A stretch of 64,000 nucleotides of DNA from Collybiopsis luxurians FD-317 M1. Taxonomy: Eukaryota; Basidiomycota; Agaricomycetes; Agaricales; Omphalotaceae. The position numbers and the translations under genes were made by a program. Below are positions 34,500-45,639 of the stretch, one piece after another (the first letter of the stretch is position 1; each line of letters begins with the position of its first letter). Location of the stretch: positions 1,200,565 through 1,264,564 of the forward strand of contig KN834755.1 in NCBI GenBank assembly GCA_000827265.1. The letters run 5' to 3'. Below the pieces are notes generated by a model, which made no database searches, was not told the origin of the DNA, and saw nothing but the letters and a program-made list of their open reading frames with translations.

Positions 34500-36960
34500 T
34501 ACAATCTAAACTGCATTTGTCGCAGTTATACTTTACTCTAATACCTTCACTCACTTCATCTTTTGTAAAAGGGAATCAGAATGACAGTAAAGAAAAAGAA
34601 ACACATATGGACATGAATGTGAATGAGAGCGCTGAGGATAAGCAAGATCTGATAGATAACTCTTTGTTCGAATTCAAGACTCCAAAACCATCATATTTGA
34701 ACACCGTGATGTTGACCTCAACCACCCAATGTCCTGGTCTTCCCAACCTCTATGACGGCTCAATTCTCTCGTACACACCCATACTGGACCTCCTCTACCT
34801 TCACGACCACTATAACTTTACACCTCCTAACCTCGGCTCCAGCCCCAGCTCCAGCCTTCTCTTCATTCACCGAACGTCCCGATCTCCCCTCCACAGCCGC
34901 TTAATATCACTCTCAACCACGCTCCACTCCACCCTTACTCTTTCCCCCTTCCCGATCACCGATTACCAACATATCCACCGCATCCTCCATACTCTCCGAA
35001 AAATCCTCTACGTGTTCCTCCTTGAAGCCATTCATATCCCACCATGAATGCATTCACCGAGTGTATGTCCGAGAAGGAAGGGCCCACCGAATCGTTAACG
35101 GCTTGCAGTGGGCTATGGTGTGGATGACTAACAACTGTCGTTAGGTTGGCGCGGGGCAGGTGAAGATACGGGAGGAGGTGGAGATGCGGAAAGCGATGGG
35201 GGTGGGTCAAAAACATTGAGGGTCGATGTGGAATTGGAAAGGGCTGCTGGTGAAAGTTCGGAGTGGGAGGGTATTACGAAATGGGTGAAGATTCGATGTC
35301 GTTCGGTAACGGTTCAATCGACGACGAGGAAAGAGACGCCTGCAATACAGAAACATACTGCTCCTGCCTAAAAATCAAATCCGAACTGCCAGCCAACGAC
35401 TATCCAAACAGCACAGCACTCCGTATGGAGGGTTAAGACCGCTTCCTGTTCCCTTGCTTATCATGCCGGAGAATGTCGTTTATAGACGCGGGAGGAGCGT
35501 ATTGTTGTTATTCCCTCCTCCCTCCAACTCCGACCCAAACCCAGACCAGACGACAACGACGACGGTGAGGATAACGATGACAGTAATGACGATGCAGAGG
35601 ATCCTGAAAACACGTTGACGTTGACGATGACGATAACGACGAGGCCTCTGTCGCCGCCGCTCCCGATGAAGGTACCATGGTCGTTGCACCACCTTCATCC
35701 GTAGACTTCTCTACCTAACCCTCGCTCCCTCATCGCTCTAGCCGTCAAAAACGGAATGTTGACTACTCTTTTTGTGTGCTCCTTCACCCCTTCACCCTCA
35801 TCAAAACGCCATGAAGTTGGAAGACACAAAGGTGGGGGATGACGTCGATGTAGGTTAGGGCGAGGAACCGGTAGGTGGTGCAGGGGTTAAGTAGGGTCGG
35901 AGGTTGAGGGCCCTATCCATCATCCTGTGGGAGGGGAAGGGGTGTGGAGGATATGTCGATGTGGATATAAACAATGCGATCGACCAATGAGGATGGAACA
36001 CGACGGACTGATGACTGGATGGATATGACGACGGTTGGCGGTAATAGCATCGTCAGAAACGCACCCCCCCCCTGAAGAATCAAAAACTCACAAAGGGTCC
36101 ACGCGTCCATGATTCAGATTCGACTATTCATACAGGGCGAAGAGCGCAGGGTCGCCCGTGACTTCACTTTGCTGGCACTTTGCTAGGGTTTCGAGCTTTT
36201 GTTCTTTCGGAAAGGAAGCTAGAGGTTGAACTAAACAGAGAGAGATGCGTTAGCTACGTATCTGAACCGTAATGACCAAAAGCTCGCCCTCACTGCAATT
36301 CAAAATCGTCTCATAATACCCACTCTCCCTCTCAACGACATTCTTAAGGTCCTGAATAAACCTCGACCCCAACTTTTTCTCGGGTTGATTTTTATCCACT
36401 GCAACGTCTTCGATATGTTCTAAACTTCCAGAGACATGTGCGCGATGAATACACAGCCGACGCCGATAATGCGGTCTGTGGTTCTGGAGACAGTCATAAC
36501 TATGGGGAGGTAGGAGTTGGGAGAGGCACGTAGGGTATCAAATCCCTACATCTAGCGTGTGAGTTAAGACGTAGAGGATAGAGGGCAAGCGTCGGTGGTG
36601 GTCTTTTGAAGATCCTGGCCGGAGTTTCGTGACATGTTTATTTTCATTCAATTGAGCTTGGATCGCGTAGAAGAACGTCAGGATGAAGCTGAGCTTTGGC
36701 TAGGTCAGCATGGTTCAGAGTCAATGTGGACGAGAAGGATGTAGATGTAGATGTTATTAAAATTACGTCTACGTCAATGCCGTACAGATCATGATGGTAT
36801 GGACCGCCGGGTGCCACCAATCTCCAACCTCAAGATTTTTATCTGCCCCAGTAGCATAGCGCGTATCGTGTTTCTTTTGCGCGTCCCACCCGCGGATTAG
36901 ATTTTGTGGAATATACCAAGTTCATCGTCTCGGGGTATTTTTATGAGAAAGATATAACAA
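34500..36960 (+). repeat. Dispersed repeat family, unit C (tandem with D)
   Basis: Same strand and module order as unit A: CATTTGTCGCAGTTATACTT (34515), GGACATGAATGTGAATGAG (34608), CGATCACCGATTACCAAC (34959), AGAAGGAAGGGCCCACC (35072), GATTCGATGTCGTTCGGTAA (35290), GTCGTTTATAGACGCGGG (35473), an acidic-codon block (35550-35640), GCCATGAAGTTGGAA (35808), CCAGAGACATGTGCGCG (36429) and GACGAGAAGGATGTAG with GTAGCATAGCGCGTATCG (36729-36870). Its leader resembles that of unit E more than that of A. It begins about 250 bp after the MITE at 33999-34243. Confidence 0.8.
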
Positions 36961-37239
36961 AACCCTTTTCACTGATCCCTGTCTCCTTCAACGAGCTTCC
37001 CTAATCCCTTTCACGCGCCGTAGAAATCTGTTCTATTCTTAAGCTAGAAATCAACGCATCGCAAAGTTTTTATTTCCCCTCTCAATTCTGACAATAATGA
37101 TCGGGATGACGATGTGGTACTCGGAATAGAAGCACGATTATGAAGGTTTAGGGAACGTATATTGCAGTTTGGGGATGGAGTCACGGTAGATTTGGTGGGG
37201 TGAGTTAGGAATTCAGGGTATGCCACATTCTGCTCGTTT

Positions 37240-38450
37240 ATCTTCATGCCGGTCCATCAAGCGAGGATAGAGAATAAGTCGAATAACTTCTTTCAACATG
37301 CCCTACTAAGCCTCATACATCCATGCACACATGCACACTGCAATAAATCACAACCAGTAAAAATCTCACTCCGCCTAACCCTGACCCTTAGCCTCGACCT
37401 CGACCTCCCAACATTGACCCAACATCCCGATCTTCTCCGCCTCCAATATGACCCGATTCTATCCTACACACCCACACCAGACCTGCCTTATCTCCACGTT
37501 CACCATATACTCACACCTACCAATCCAAAAACTCGCCATATGTCTATCCTCTAACTCATTCATATTCAGTTCATATCCCAGCCCAGACTCATCACCGAAT
37601 GTATATTCGAGGGGGAAGAGCCCATTGAATTGTTGTAAGGTTTTCGGTGGTTCCGGCATGGATGATTAATAACTATTGTTGAGTTGGGACGGGCGAAAAT
37701 ACGGGAAGGAGTGGAGTTGGAGCAAAGCGGTTGGGGTGAGTGAGGAGCGTCGAGGGTTGGTGTGGATTTTGGTATGGGTGCAAGTGAAGTGGGTGAAGAT
37801 TCGACGTCGGGAAACGGTTCAACGACCAGAGAAGAGGGGGTGCCTGCGATACAGAAGCATACTACTTCTGCCGATAAATCAAATCCAAGTCCCCAAGCAA
37901 CCATAACCCAAACAGCACCGCACTCGGTGGGGAGGGTAACGACCGTTTCCCGTTCCCTGTTTATCATCCTGCACAGTGGCGTTTACCGACGCGGGGAGGA
38001 GTGTGCGGTCAGTGCTGCTCTTATTCCCTCCTCCCGACTCTGACTCGGCCCGAGACCCAGACGACGACGACGGTGATGGCAACGAGGATATGGATGATGA
38101 CGCTGAGGACCTCGAAAACAGATTGACATAGATGATAACAGTGATGACTAGGTCTCTACCGCCGCGGATGCTCCCGACGAAGGTATTATAGTCGTTGTAC
38201 CACCCTCATCACCCGTAGTCCTCCCTGACCTAACCCTTGCTCCGCTCATCGGTTTAGCCGTCATAAACAGACGCTTGACCCCCCTCCTCGTTTGCTCCTT
38301 CTATCCCTTCACGCAGGGATAAAGCCGGCGAGGACGACGTTGAAGTATGTGAAGGCGGGGAACCAGTGGGAGGTGGAGGGGTGCGGGGTTTGAAAGGGTC
38401 GAAGGTTGAGGACTGTGTAAGTCATTCCGGCTCCAACCTGAGAGTTTACG
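37240..38450 (+). repeat. Dispersed repeat family, unit D (tandem with C)
   Basis: A shorter unit following C: ATCTCACTCCGCCTAACCC (37363), ACATCCCGATCTTC (37421), GTATATTCGAGGGGGAAGAGC (37601, read in parts), GATTCGACGTCGGGAAACG (37798), GGCGTTTACCGACGCGGGG (37979), ACGACGACGGTGATGGC (38060) and GCTCCCGACGAAGG (38169). It stops after a counterpart of the GGTGGAGGGG block, so it lacks the same 3' modules that unit B lacks. Confidence 0.75.
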
Positions 38451-40170
38451 GTGATGTTGTCATATTAATAAAAAAGACAAAAATCTCAATAGCTAACATA
38501 CAAGATATACGTACAAAAAGTTTCAAATCTTCGTACAATATATCGATGCCTAGCAAATGAAAACACCACACTGGAATTCATTTAGTGTGTTTCTATAGCG
38601 CGCAAGTCGATCTGGTGTTTTACCTCGCATTCAACCATAAAAAAACACTCCGCTAAATGATATCCCATCGACCCAATGCATTAAGTCTCCGTTCAGGCCT
38701 CGATTTAATCTCCCAATAGATTCGCACTCTATCAGAGGCAAACAGCTGCTTGCTTCCGCATATCCGCAAAGTTTTCTGCTGTGTGTGACGAGGGTCCTCA
38801 GAGCCCAGGCTGAACCAAGGAGCGCTGAGAATAAAATACACCATGAGAACTGAATACAACCGAGCCCGAGCTTGGAAGTAGAGTCGGAGAAATAGCGGAC
38901 ATTTGGCAAGCTTCAACTGCGTTTCTGCATTGAAGAAGGGGAATAAAAAAAAAGAAAAGAAAGAAAAAGGCGACCGGTCTTCGGAGTTAGGTTCATGTTG
39001 GCAGAGCTTACCTACTTCAATTATCCGCGAGTTATCATTCAGATGAAATGTCAGACCTGTCTCGTCAAAACCTAGTGTGCAGAGGTCTGGACGTTTTTGA
39101 AGGTCAAGGAGAATACTCAATGGACACCGAGAATGGTCTAATGTTAGGGGTGGTTAAGTCAGACGAGCGAATTCTAGGGCATTGGAGAGCTTTGAATCTT
39201 GATCTTTTGATTTTCTTAAGGGCCGAGCGGTGTTGTTTAGGGTCAGCTGGGTAATGAGGACCATCGAAGTATCAGAATTGTATGGAAGAATCCAAGAGAA
39301 GTATAAGACAAGTCACGGCCCAGGCGCTTGACATGATGAATTCTACTCGCAGAATGTTCAGGTTAGGCTTTGAGCATTCTAATACTTAATGGTAGTGTTC
39401 CGAGGTCAGCGGTGAGGATCAGAATTTCAATTGGATCCTGTCTGTTGCATCGGGCTGGATATCTATGGGGCTCTCCTATAGCGGAAAATGATCCGACTTC
39501 CACGAAAATATATTGCTGAGTGACAAAGAGTGACACTCCTCAATAAGCACCTTCATTACATCATGCGTCATGCGTGACAGTGCGCCCCTGCGCGCGATAA
39601 CAATAACAATCATCACTGTTTGCCTTTCACAATGGACCAGCAAACTGGCCGGGAATCTATGGCATCGCTCAGATGCCTCATTGTTTAGGTGATAGCTATT
39701 GTAGCTGTCATATATACATCTCCCCTCTACTGGAAGGTCCATCAATATTACTCGGTGAAATTCAACATTCAGGAGGTTTCAAATGAAGTTTTCCTTCCTA
39801 TACTGACATTTAACAATGAGCCTCCATAATAAATATGGTTGATACTGTCCCTTCATGGTGTACACCTGCATGTGCTGCATTGTGAGAAATAGAGCTAAGA
39901 AAATTAAATGTTGGCACCCTGAGATCTGTGCCTTCTCTCCCAGCTCGGACCACCAAAATAACGCCATCAGCCCTATTGCATATACCGACACTGTAATTAT
40001 ACACTGAAACTGGTTATCGGCTGTTGAACCCCAATGGCTTCTATTGGATCGCAGAAGATGAGAGGTAAAGGAACTATGACTTGCTGCTCCAAACAATCGA
40101 GTTCGGTGCGAGGAAGGCAGGCAAGGCTCAAACGAACAGTGGAATCATATGATATATCGATGCATTTTGA
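38451..40170. other. No gene assigned
   Basis: A minus-strand ORF at 38653-39120 starts with LGFDETGLTFHLNDNSRIIEVG-like sequence (positions about 39060-39000), which reads like the end of a real exon followed by a GT (GTAAGCTC), with low-complexity SFFSFFLFPFF behind it. I do not recognise it and cannot find the rest of a gene. Confidence 0.3.
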
Positions 40171-40174
40171 ACTG

Positions 40175-41480
40175 GATTCGCCCAATCAATTCAATAGTAA
40201 TAAAAATTAAGATGGCTACTAAATATGAGACTCTTGTAACTACTACTAACTTTCTCAAGAGAATCAATATTATCCGGATAAGAAACTTTGGTCTCGTATC
40301 ACAGTTTCAAGTTGCAAATACCAAGTTTGGGCAAGTATGATGCCGAGTCGAGAATGAGAATGAGAATAAGAATTGTGCGATCAAGGGTGGCCCCGTGTAC
40401 ATTTAAGTTTTTGAGGGAGATATTCAAGAATCAAGAGACGTACTAGAAGGGATAAAAATTAAATAAGTGCCATCAGGAACTTCGTGAGCAGTCTAGACAT
40501 TCCAGATATGTCTTCAGAAAAGTGTTTGAGTTAATTAGTGTGCTGCCGGCCCCGAAGCTTGCTTGACAGCGTGTTATCTGCTCCAATGTCTCTATGCAAG
40601 TCTGACCTAGCACACACAAATGAGGAACAAAGATGGCCCTGATATATGATATATGGAACTTTGAGACATCCGGCTGACGGACTGGGTACAACGTTGGTAC
40701 TACTGTAATGCAAAGAAGAGATCCAGGGTTTTTTGGACATGGCTCTTCAGTATAGCATTCAGGCCTTCCACAGCAACGAGGCGATCAACAATGTTTGTCG
40801 TCCTGTACCTTATGGGATCTATGCACTATATGGCGTGCAGCATTTACACTGTCAGAGGCCCAGAATGCGAAAGAGGGGTAAGGAAGTGCAACTTGCTGTT
40901 CCAAGTAGGTCTTAAGGCGGCAGGCAATACTCAAGGTCGTAGCGAAGCAATAATAATATCAATACAAAAATGAGATTGGCCCGATTAATGCAATTTCTTG
41001 AATGAAACTTTAGACGGGTTATTAACAGACTCTGGTATTTCTGCTAAGAGGAACAATATTGTCCGGATGAGTAGACTTGATCTTGTATCATATTTTCAAG
41101 AAGTGGTCAAGAATGAGAATACTTGTGTATCGTAAAATTGGGGGTGGCCCCGTGTTCATCAAAGTTCATCGGAGGAGATATTCAAGTAAGGTATTAGAAG
41201 GAATACAAATTGGATAAGTGAATTGAACAGTCCAGACATTCCCTCGGCTAGTGTTAAAATATGCACTGCGGACACTAGACGACCTTGAGCGAATCTCGCT
41301 TGACAGCATGTTATCTGCTCCAATATCTCTATCCAAGTCTGACCTAGCACACAAATATAGAACAAAGATGGCCCTGATATACGGAACTTTAAGACATGGG
41401 TTGACAGACTGGGTACAACGTTGGCACTACTGTAATGCAGAAAAGAGATTCAGGGTTTTGGACATGTCGCTCATTGAGAG
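40175..41480. repeat. Direct duplication: 40175-40745 and 40965-41480
   Basis: Two diverged copies in the same orientation share GGGTGGCCCCGTGT (40387 and 41143), GGAGATATTCAAG, CTTGACAGCRTGTTATCTGC (40561 and 41309), CAAGTCTGACCTAGCACACA, ACAAAGATGGCCCTGATATA and ACTGGGTACAACGTTGG. On the minus strand both keep a related peptide (VLGQT.IE.LEQIT.CQA), so they may be fragments of a duplicated gene I do not recognise. The second copy ends about 65 bp before the TATA box of the lectin-like gene. Confidence 0.75.
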
Positions 41481-41547
41481 GAGTAAAAGAAAAAGGCTGT
41501 AATGAGCCATCAGAAGGCATTTCACGGGATATGCCCTTTACGCATGA

Positions 41548-41554
41548 TATATAA
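41548..41554 (+). promoter_or_regulatory. TATA box of the lectin-like gene
   Basis: TATATAA lies 59 bp before the start codon at 41613, with a C/T-rich stretch (CCTTATCCACTCAACC) between them, a usual core-promoter layout for an expressed fungal gene. Confidence 0.55.
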
Positions 41555-41612
41555 GGTATGCCACTCCTGTTGATTCCTTATCCACTCAACCTAACCTGCT
41601 CTAACACATAAC

Positions 41613-42304
41613 ATGGCACCTCTTGCACTTGAACCATTCCACGACACCCTCAAACTACCGGTTCAAGGATCGCGCTCTGGTGACGACCATGACATTCATG
41701 TCATTGTTCTACCATTTCCCAAGGCCACTAATGCCGTTGTATTTGGGGTGAGATCATTCTTTCCTCAATTCAAGTGGATTCCATCGACTGACCACATGGA
41801 TCACAGCAACGTATCGCTCAATGGGCTCAGTTCTTCAATACCTATATTCTTGACAGCAATAAACAGTTCATCAGCGTGCAAGCCTTTTGGACTGCCCCCA
41901 GCGATCCCAGCGAGTTCCGAATTACCGGCAGCCAGCCCTCCAGTATCGCCCCCAACCCTATCGTTCTCACTTTGCCATCCAGCAAGGAAGATCGTTACAT
42001 TGCCGTTTACGCTACCCATACTCCACCGGGCAGCAGCGAACTCAAAGCGAGTGACATGAAGCACGAACATGTAAGCCACGTGTTTGAACATTCTCGATCA
42101 AAGGTTGATTTTGTTCGTCCTCCAGCAAAATTTCAAGATTGGAAATAAGAAGGCGATCGACTTCACAATGGTAAGAACACGAACTGCTGTTGAGGTACAG
42201 GTACACGAGCTAAGCGATGCACGAAATCATTCATCCAGATTCATGCCGAAGATGGCGGTGATTCGGACTATCATGATACTGTCGTCGGTGTTTCTGTGAC
42301 TTAG
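41613..42304 (+). CDS. Small secretion-signal-free protein with LecB-like Ca-site motif
   Basis: Four exons with GT-AG introns and no stop: 41613-41747, 41807-42070, 42126-42170 and 42239-42304, all splices in phase 0, giving 169 residues. The C-terminal end reads EDGGDSDYHDTVVGVSVT. This closely resembles the calcium-binding loop that closes bacterial LecB/PA-IIL lectins (EDG-DNDYND-VV followed by about eight residues), where two calcium ions bind fucose or mannose. The middle of the protein (FFNTYI near residue 55, FRITGSQPSS, VLTLPSSKEDRYIAVYA) is beta-rich in appearance. No signal peptide is visible, as in other cytoplasmic fungal lectins. The rest of the sequence is not obviously LecB, so an unrelated Ca-binding beta protein is the alternative. 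The intact reading frame and TATA box suggest a live gene. Confidence 0.7.
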
Positions 42305-43228
42305 TGCGTTCAGCTTCTTGTTTTGCCATTTCCTTGGCCTTTGAAGGATGTTAACTCGATTCATAGCACTACCAAGTAAATGTTACCACGACACCGATAA
42401 CCGCCAGGGCTTGGATCGCAGCCGGCTGGTGAAGTCTACTGTAGTTATTCACTGCCTTGAGATTGTACTTTTAGTATCGGATTCATCTCCAATTCAACAT
42501 TGTTTTTGTGTGCTACAAACTGATAAACAAGGGAATATCAAATTTTTGTGTTTACATTGGTTGCGTAATTGTTCTGAGGAGCCCAAACATTTTTTTCTTC
42601 ATCGGTATGAATTGATCCAAAGACAAACCACTTTCGACCAGAAAAATGATAACACTGTCCAGATTTTCGATGCATTATATTCTATAGGAATGGTACTTAT
42701 CAAATAGTTACCTTATCAAATAGTTACCGTACCTGACAACCACTTTGAAGTTTGTAGTGGTTATTTCATCGTACATCACCAAAACCGCCCAACCAATATA
42801 TAGGGTGAATTTACTTGGCCACCCAGGATCTACCCCGTCAAGGTGCCGACCGTAGATCTGAGCTATACCTCACTTGTTCGGGGGTAACTCGTCTACCGTC
42901 ATACTTGATCATTCCTCATCATTCTTATGCGGCGTGATCATGAATGATGAGATATATTCTGGATGACACTGTATATCCCAGATGCTGAGGTTTACCGAGG
43001 ATGATAGTAGTGTTCACAGCTGATGGTGCAAATCTAGGATAGCTTAGAATATCTAGTATGAATTGGGAAGCAATTTTACATTCAATTATACAGTTCAAAT
43101 TGTAGTATTGGCAAGTATCAATAGCGGCTAATGCAATAAATACATGTACACTAGTCTAGGTTACGGTTCGCGCACATTTCAAGAGCATAAGCAAGCAGTA
43201 ACAGAGCCGCAGACACACCATAGAATAT
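42305..43228. other. No gene recognised
   Basis: Intergenic sequence; a short tandem TTATCAAATAGTTACC duplication occurs near 42698-42728. A plus-strand ORF at 42348-42707 has no recognisable content. Confidence 0.4.
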
Positions 43229-44772
43229 CTAGGAGTGCCTGGGATGTTTCTTCGGCGGATCCATCAAATCATCTTCTAGTGAAATTCCATGCTTGCGCTG
43301 AGGTTGAGGCGACTCAGCAACCTCTTCTTCTTCGGCTGAGTCTGGTTCAGAGTCTGGCAAAGCAACAGAAGCGGTGTGATTGTTATGGCTCTGACGGGAT
43401 CTAGTGGCCGGCGTGAAAGTAGAAAACGAATGACCGGAATGGATTTCAGGAGCAGGTTCTTGGTCGTCTCCAGAATTGTCTTCGTCTTGATGTGCAGTTG
43501 GTGGAGAGGGAGCGTGACGCTCACAAGAGGGCAGTGGATGGTAAGGAGCAGGGTCTTGGTCATCTCCAGAATCATATACTTCCTGATCCATCGGAGGGGG
43601 AGTGCAATGCCTATGGGCAGATGTGCAAGAGCTCGGTGGGCAATGAGGATCAGAATCTTGGTTGTCTTCGGCATGGTTACCATCTGGATCTGCAGTCAAT
43701 GATGAGTGAGCATGACAGCTACAGGAGGGTGGTTGAGGACTTGGCAGGTGACTGGAGATTTGATTGCATGTGTGAGGCTTGGGAGCAGGAGGGACTGGAG
43801 TGCAAGGAGCATTGGTATCTTGGTGGTTTTGCATTAGAGTAGCAGTTTGAGTAGCAGTTTGAGCAGCATTTTTGGGAGGAGCATCTTTGTTGTCAGAATC
43901 AACATACCTGCCCATATGTTGCTGCATGAATGCAAGGTCAGAGTCAGAACTAGGCTTGTTGTCACTTTCATTGTTGTTTTCAGGGAAGATCTCCCTGAAA
44001 CAAATTGAGTAACAAGCAAGAAAAAAAAACAAAGTCACACTGGTTGAGAGTCTTGGATCTCTTTTCCCTCCAGGCCAGTGGAGCCTTTAGTCAAAGCTTC
44101 CATCTTTGGGTTTATAGGATGGCAAAGGAGACATAGCAAAATGAAGCCATAAACATATTAATACCTGTCTGTATGATAAAATAAGAGTTACCTGGGCAGC
44201 AACATAAGCAAGATTTTGAGCCAAGGCTTCTCAAATGCTGCCGATCTTTGAGTTACTACCTTTTGTTGGTTTTGGTTTTGGTTCGAGCGCTGAACTCAGG
44301 ATTGTCATGATACCTTTGAAAGCCTGTAAAAAAAGTTATTTGAGAGGTTCAGAGGAACAACTAAACATACAGCAATGAGAAGAGGACCCAGAAGACAGTC
44401 TGAGAGTAGCTGATTTGGCTTCCATTTCTTCCAGTTATATAGGAAAGAAGGTAAAGTATTGGAGGTCATTGGGGGATCTTTGTGATATCTGCCATGATCC
44501 TAGTCGTCAAGGCATCAGAAGCGAGAAATCAAAGTAAATGAAGAGTACCCACTTGTTTACATTGTCCCTATTTTCAGCCTCAATCCAGAATGGTGTCCAT
44601 GCTTCCAGGGTAGGAGCAGCATGGCCATCTGCAGGTCATTGATATCACAGGCTGACTTGAGAACACTGCTACTGATCTGGGGGAATGTGTACTCCGCAAC
44701 ATCTTTCCCTAAACCTTGTAAGGTGTCTTTGACAATGTCTGATATCCAGGAACAAACTTTCTCCTTGAACAT
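43229..44772 (-). pseudogene. Uncharacterised Pro/His/Asp-rich gene, probably decayed
   Basis: The last exon (about 44006-43229) follows an acceptor, TTTGTTTCAG, and encodes an acidic start (ENNNESDNKPSSDSDLAF), then a Pro/His/Cys-rich region with imperfect internal repeats (SGDDQDPAPYHPLPSC and SGDDQEPAPEIHSG), and a charged tail ending in KKHPRHS. Upstream on the same strand are exon-like pieces: 44557-44772 (MFKEKVCSWISDIVKDTL ... DINDLQMAMLLL) and about 44335-44190 (GIMTILSSALEPKPKP, then one TGA, then EALAQNLAYVAAQ followed by a GTAACT donor). I do not recognise the family. The in-frame TGA and lack of a start argue for a decayed gene, possibly carried by the adjacent KDZ element. Confidence 0.35.
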
Positions 44773-45109
44773 TTTGTGGTTGTTCTGTACTCATTCAGTA
44801 GCGCCAACTTGGAGCTAGGTCAAAAGGTGGCTTATATTGCAAAGGATAAATGTACTTAACAGTACCCAGTAGCCGGTAAAAACAGGGTCTGCTGATGGGA
44901 CTAGAGAGGGTCCGAGATGGAACCATAGTAATATAAGCATTCATTAGTGTAGGCTACTCATTAGTACAAGTGGAAAATATCAATAGACCATGCATGAACA
45001 AAGGGATCGATTTGAGAGACAGTATCTGACCACAAGAGTAGCCAAATACAGCAAGACAGATGTTATGGTTCAATCAATTTACAGCATTGGACTGCTGGGG
45101 TAGTACAAT

Positions 45110-45610
45110 GCAGCCTCCGGACATTGCATATCAATGCAGGGTGATTTAAATGCAGGGTATAAACTGGAAGCTTCTAAATTCAGATGCCCCAGTATATCAA
45201 TGTAGATATCTCTGAATGCTTTCTGCATTGAGGTACAATCTTCCTACTGCATTGGGAGGGTGCTGCATTTGGAATCTGATCCAATCAACAAAGAGCTGTA
45301 TTTAGATGCAGGGGGGATTACAGCCTCCTGCCCTTTCCATTCATTTTGGGGGCTTTGGCATTCAGATGCTCTCTGCAGTGAGCTGTACTACCTTGATGCA
45401 GGTGTATTGAATTTTAAGCTCTTTTGCATTCAAATACAAGTTCTCCTTTGGAGGCTCTTGAGTTCAGCTGCAGTCTACAGTGTGTTACATCTGGACGCAG
45501 GTGCACTATTAATACCCACTGCATTTGAAATAGCCCTTTACCTTTGGAGACCCCTGAATTTGGATGCAGTTTACAAAAAGGTGTATCTTGATGCAGGTAT
45601 ACTATGAAAT
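45110..45610. repeat. Minisatellite of about 90-110 bp units, partly open in frame
   Basis: The phrase GATGCAGGTRTA or GACGCAGGTGCA recurs at about 45305, 45395, 45493 and 45590, with CTTTGGAG and TTTGCATTC in similar positions between. The plus frame 45260-45607 runs through all units and gives a repeated LDAG(V/A/I)L motif. I interpret the frame as a by-product of unit length being close to a multiple of three. Confidence 0.6.
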
Positions 45611-45639
45611 TCTTCTGGATTCAAATACATACAAAGGTA

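Noticed and set aside
38653..39120. 155-residue minus-strand ORF as a gene
   Set aside because: Only the first 25 residues look protein-like and are followed by a GTAAGC donor; the rest is low-complexity read-through into an intron-like region.
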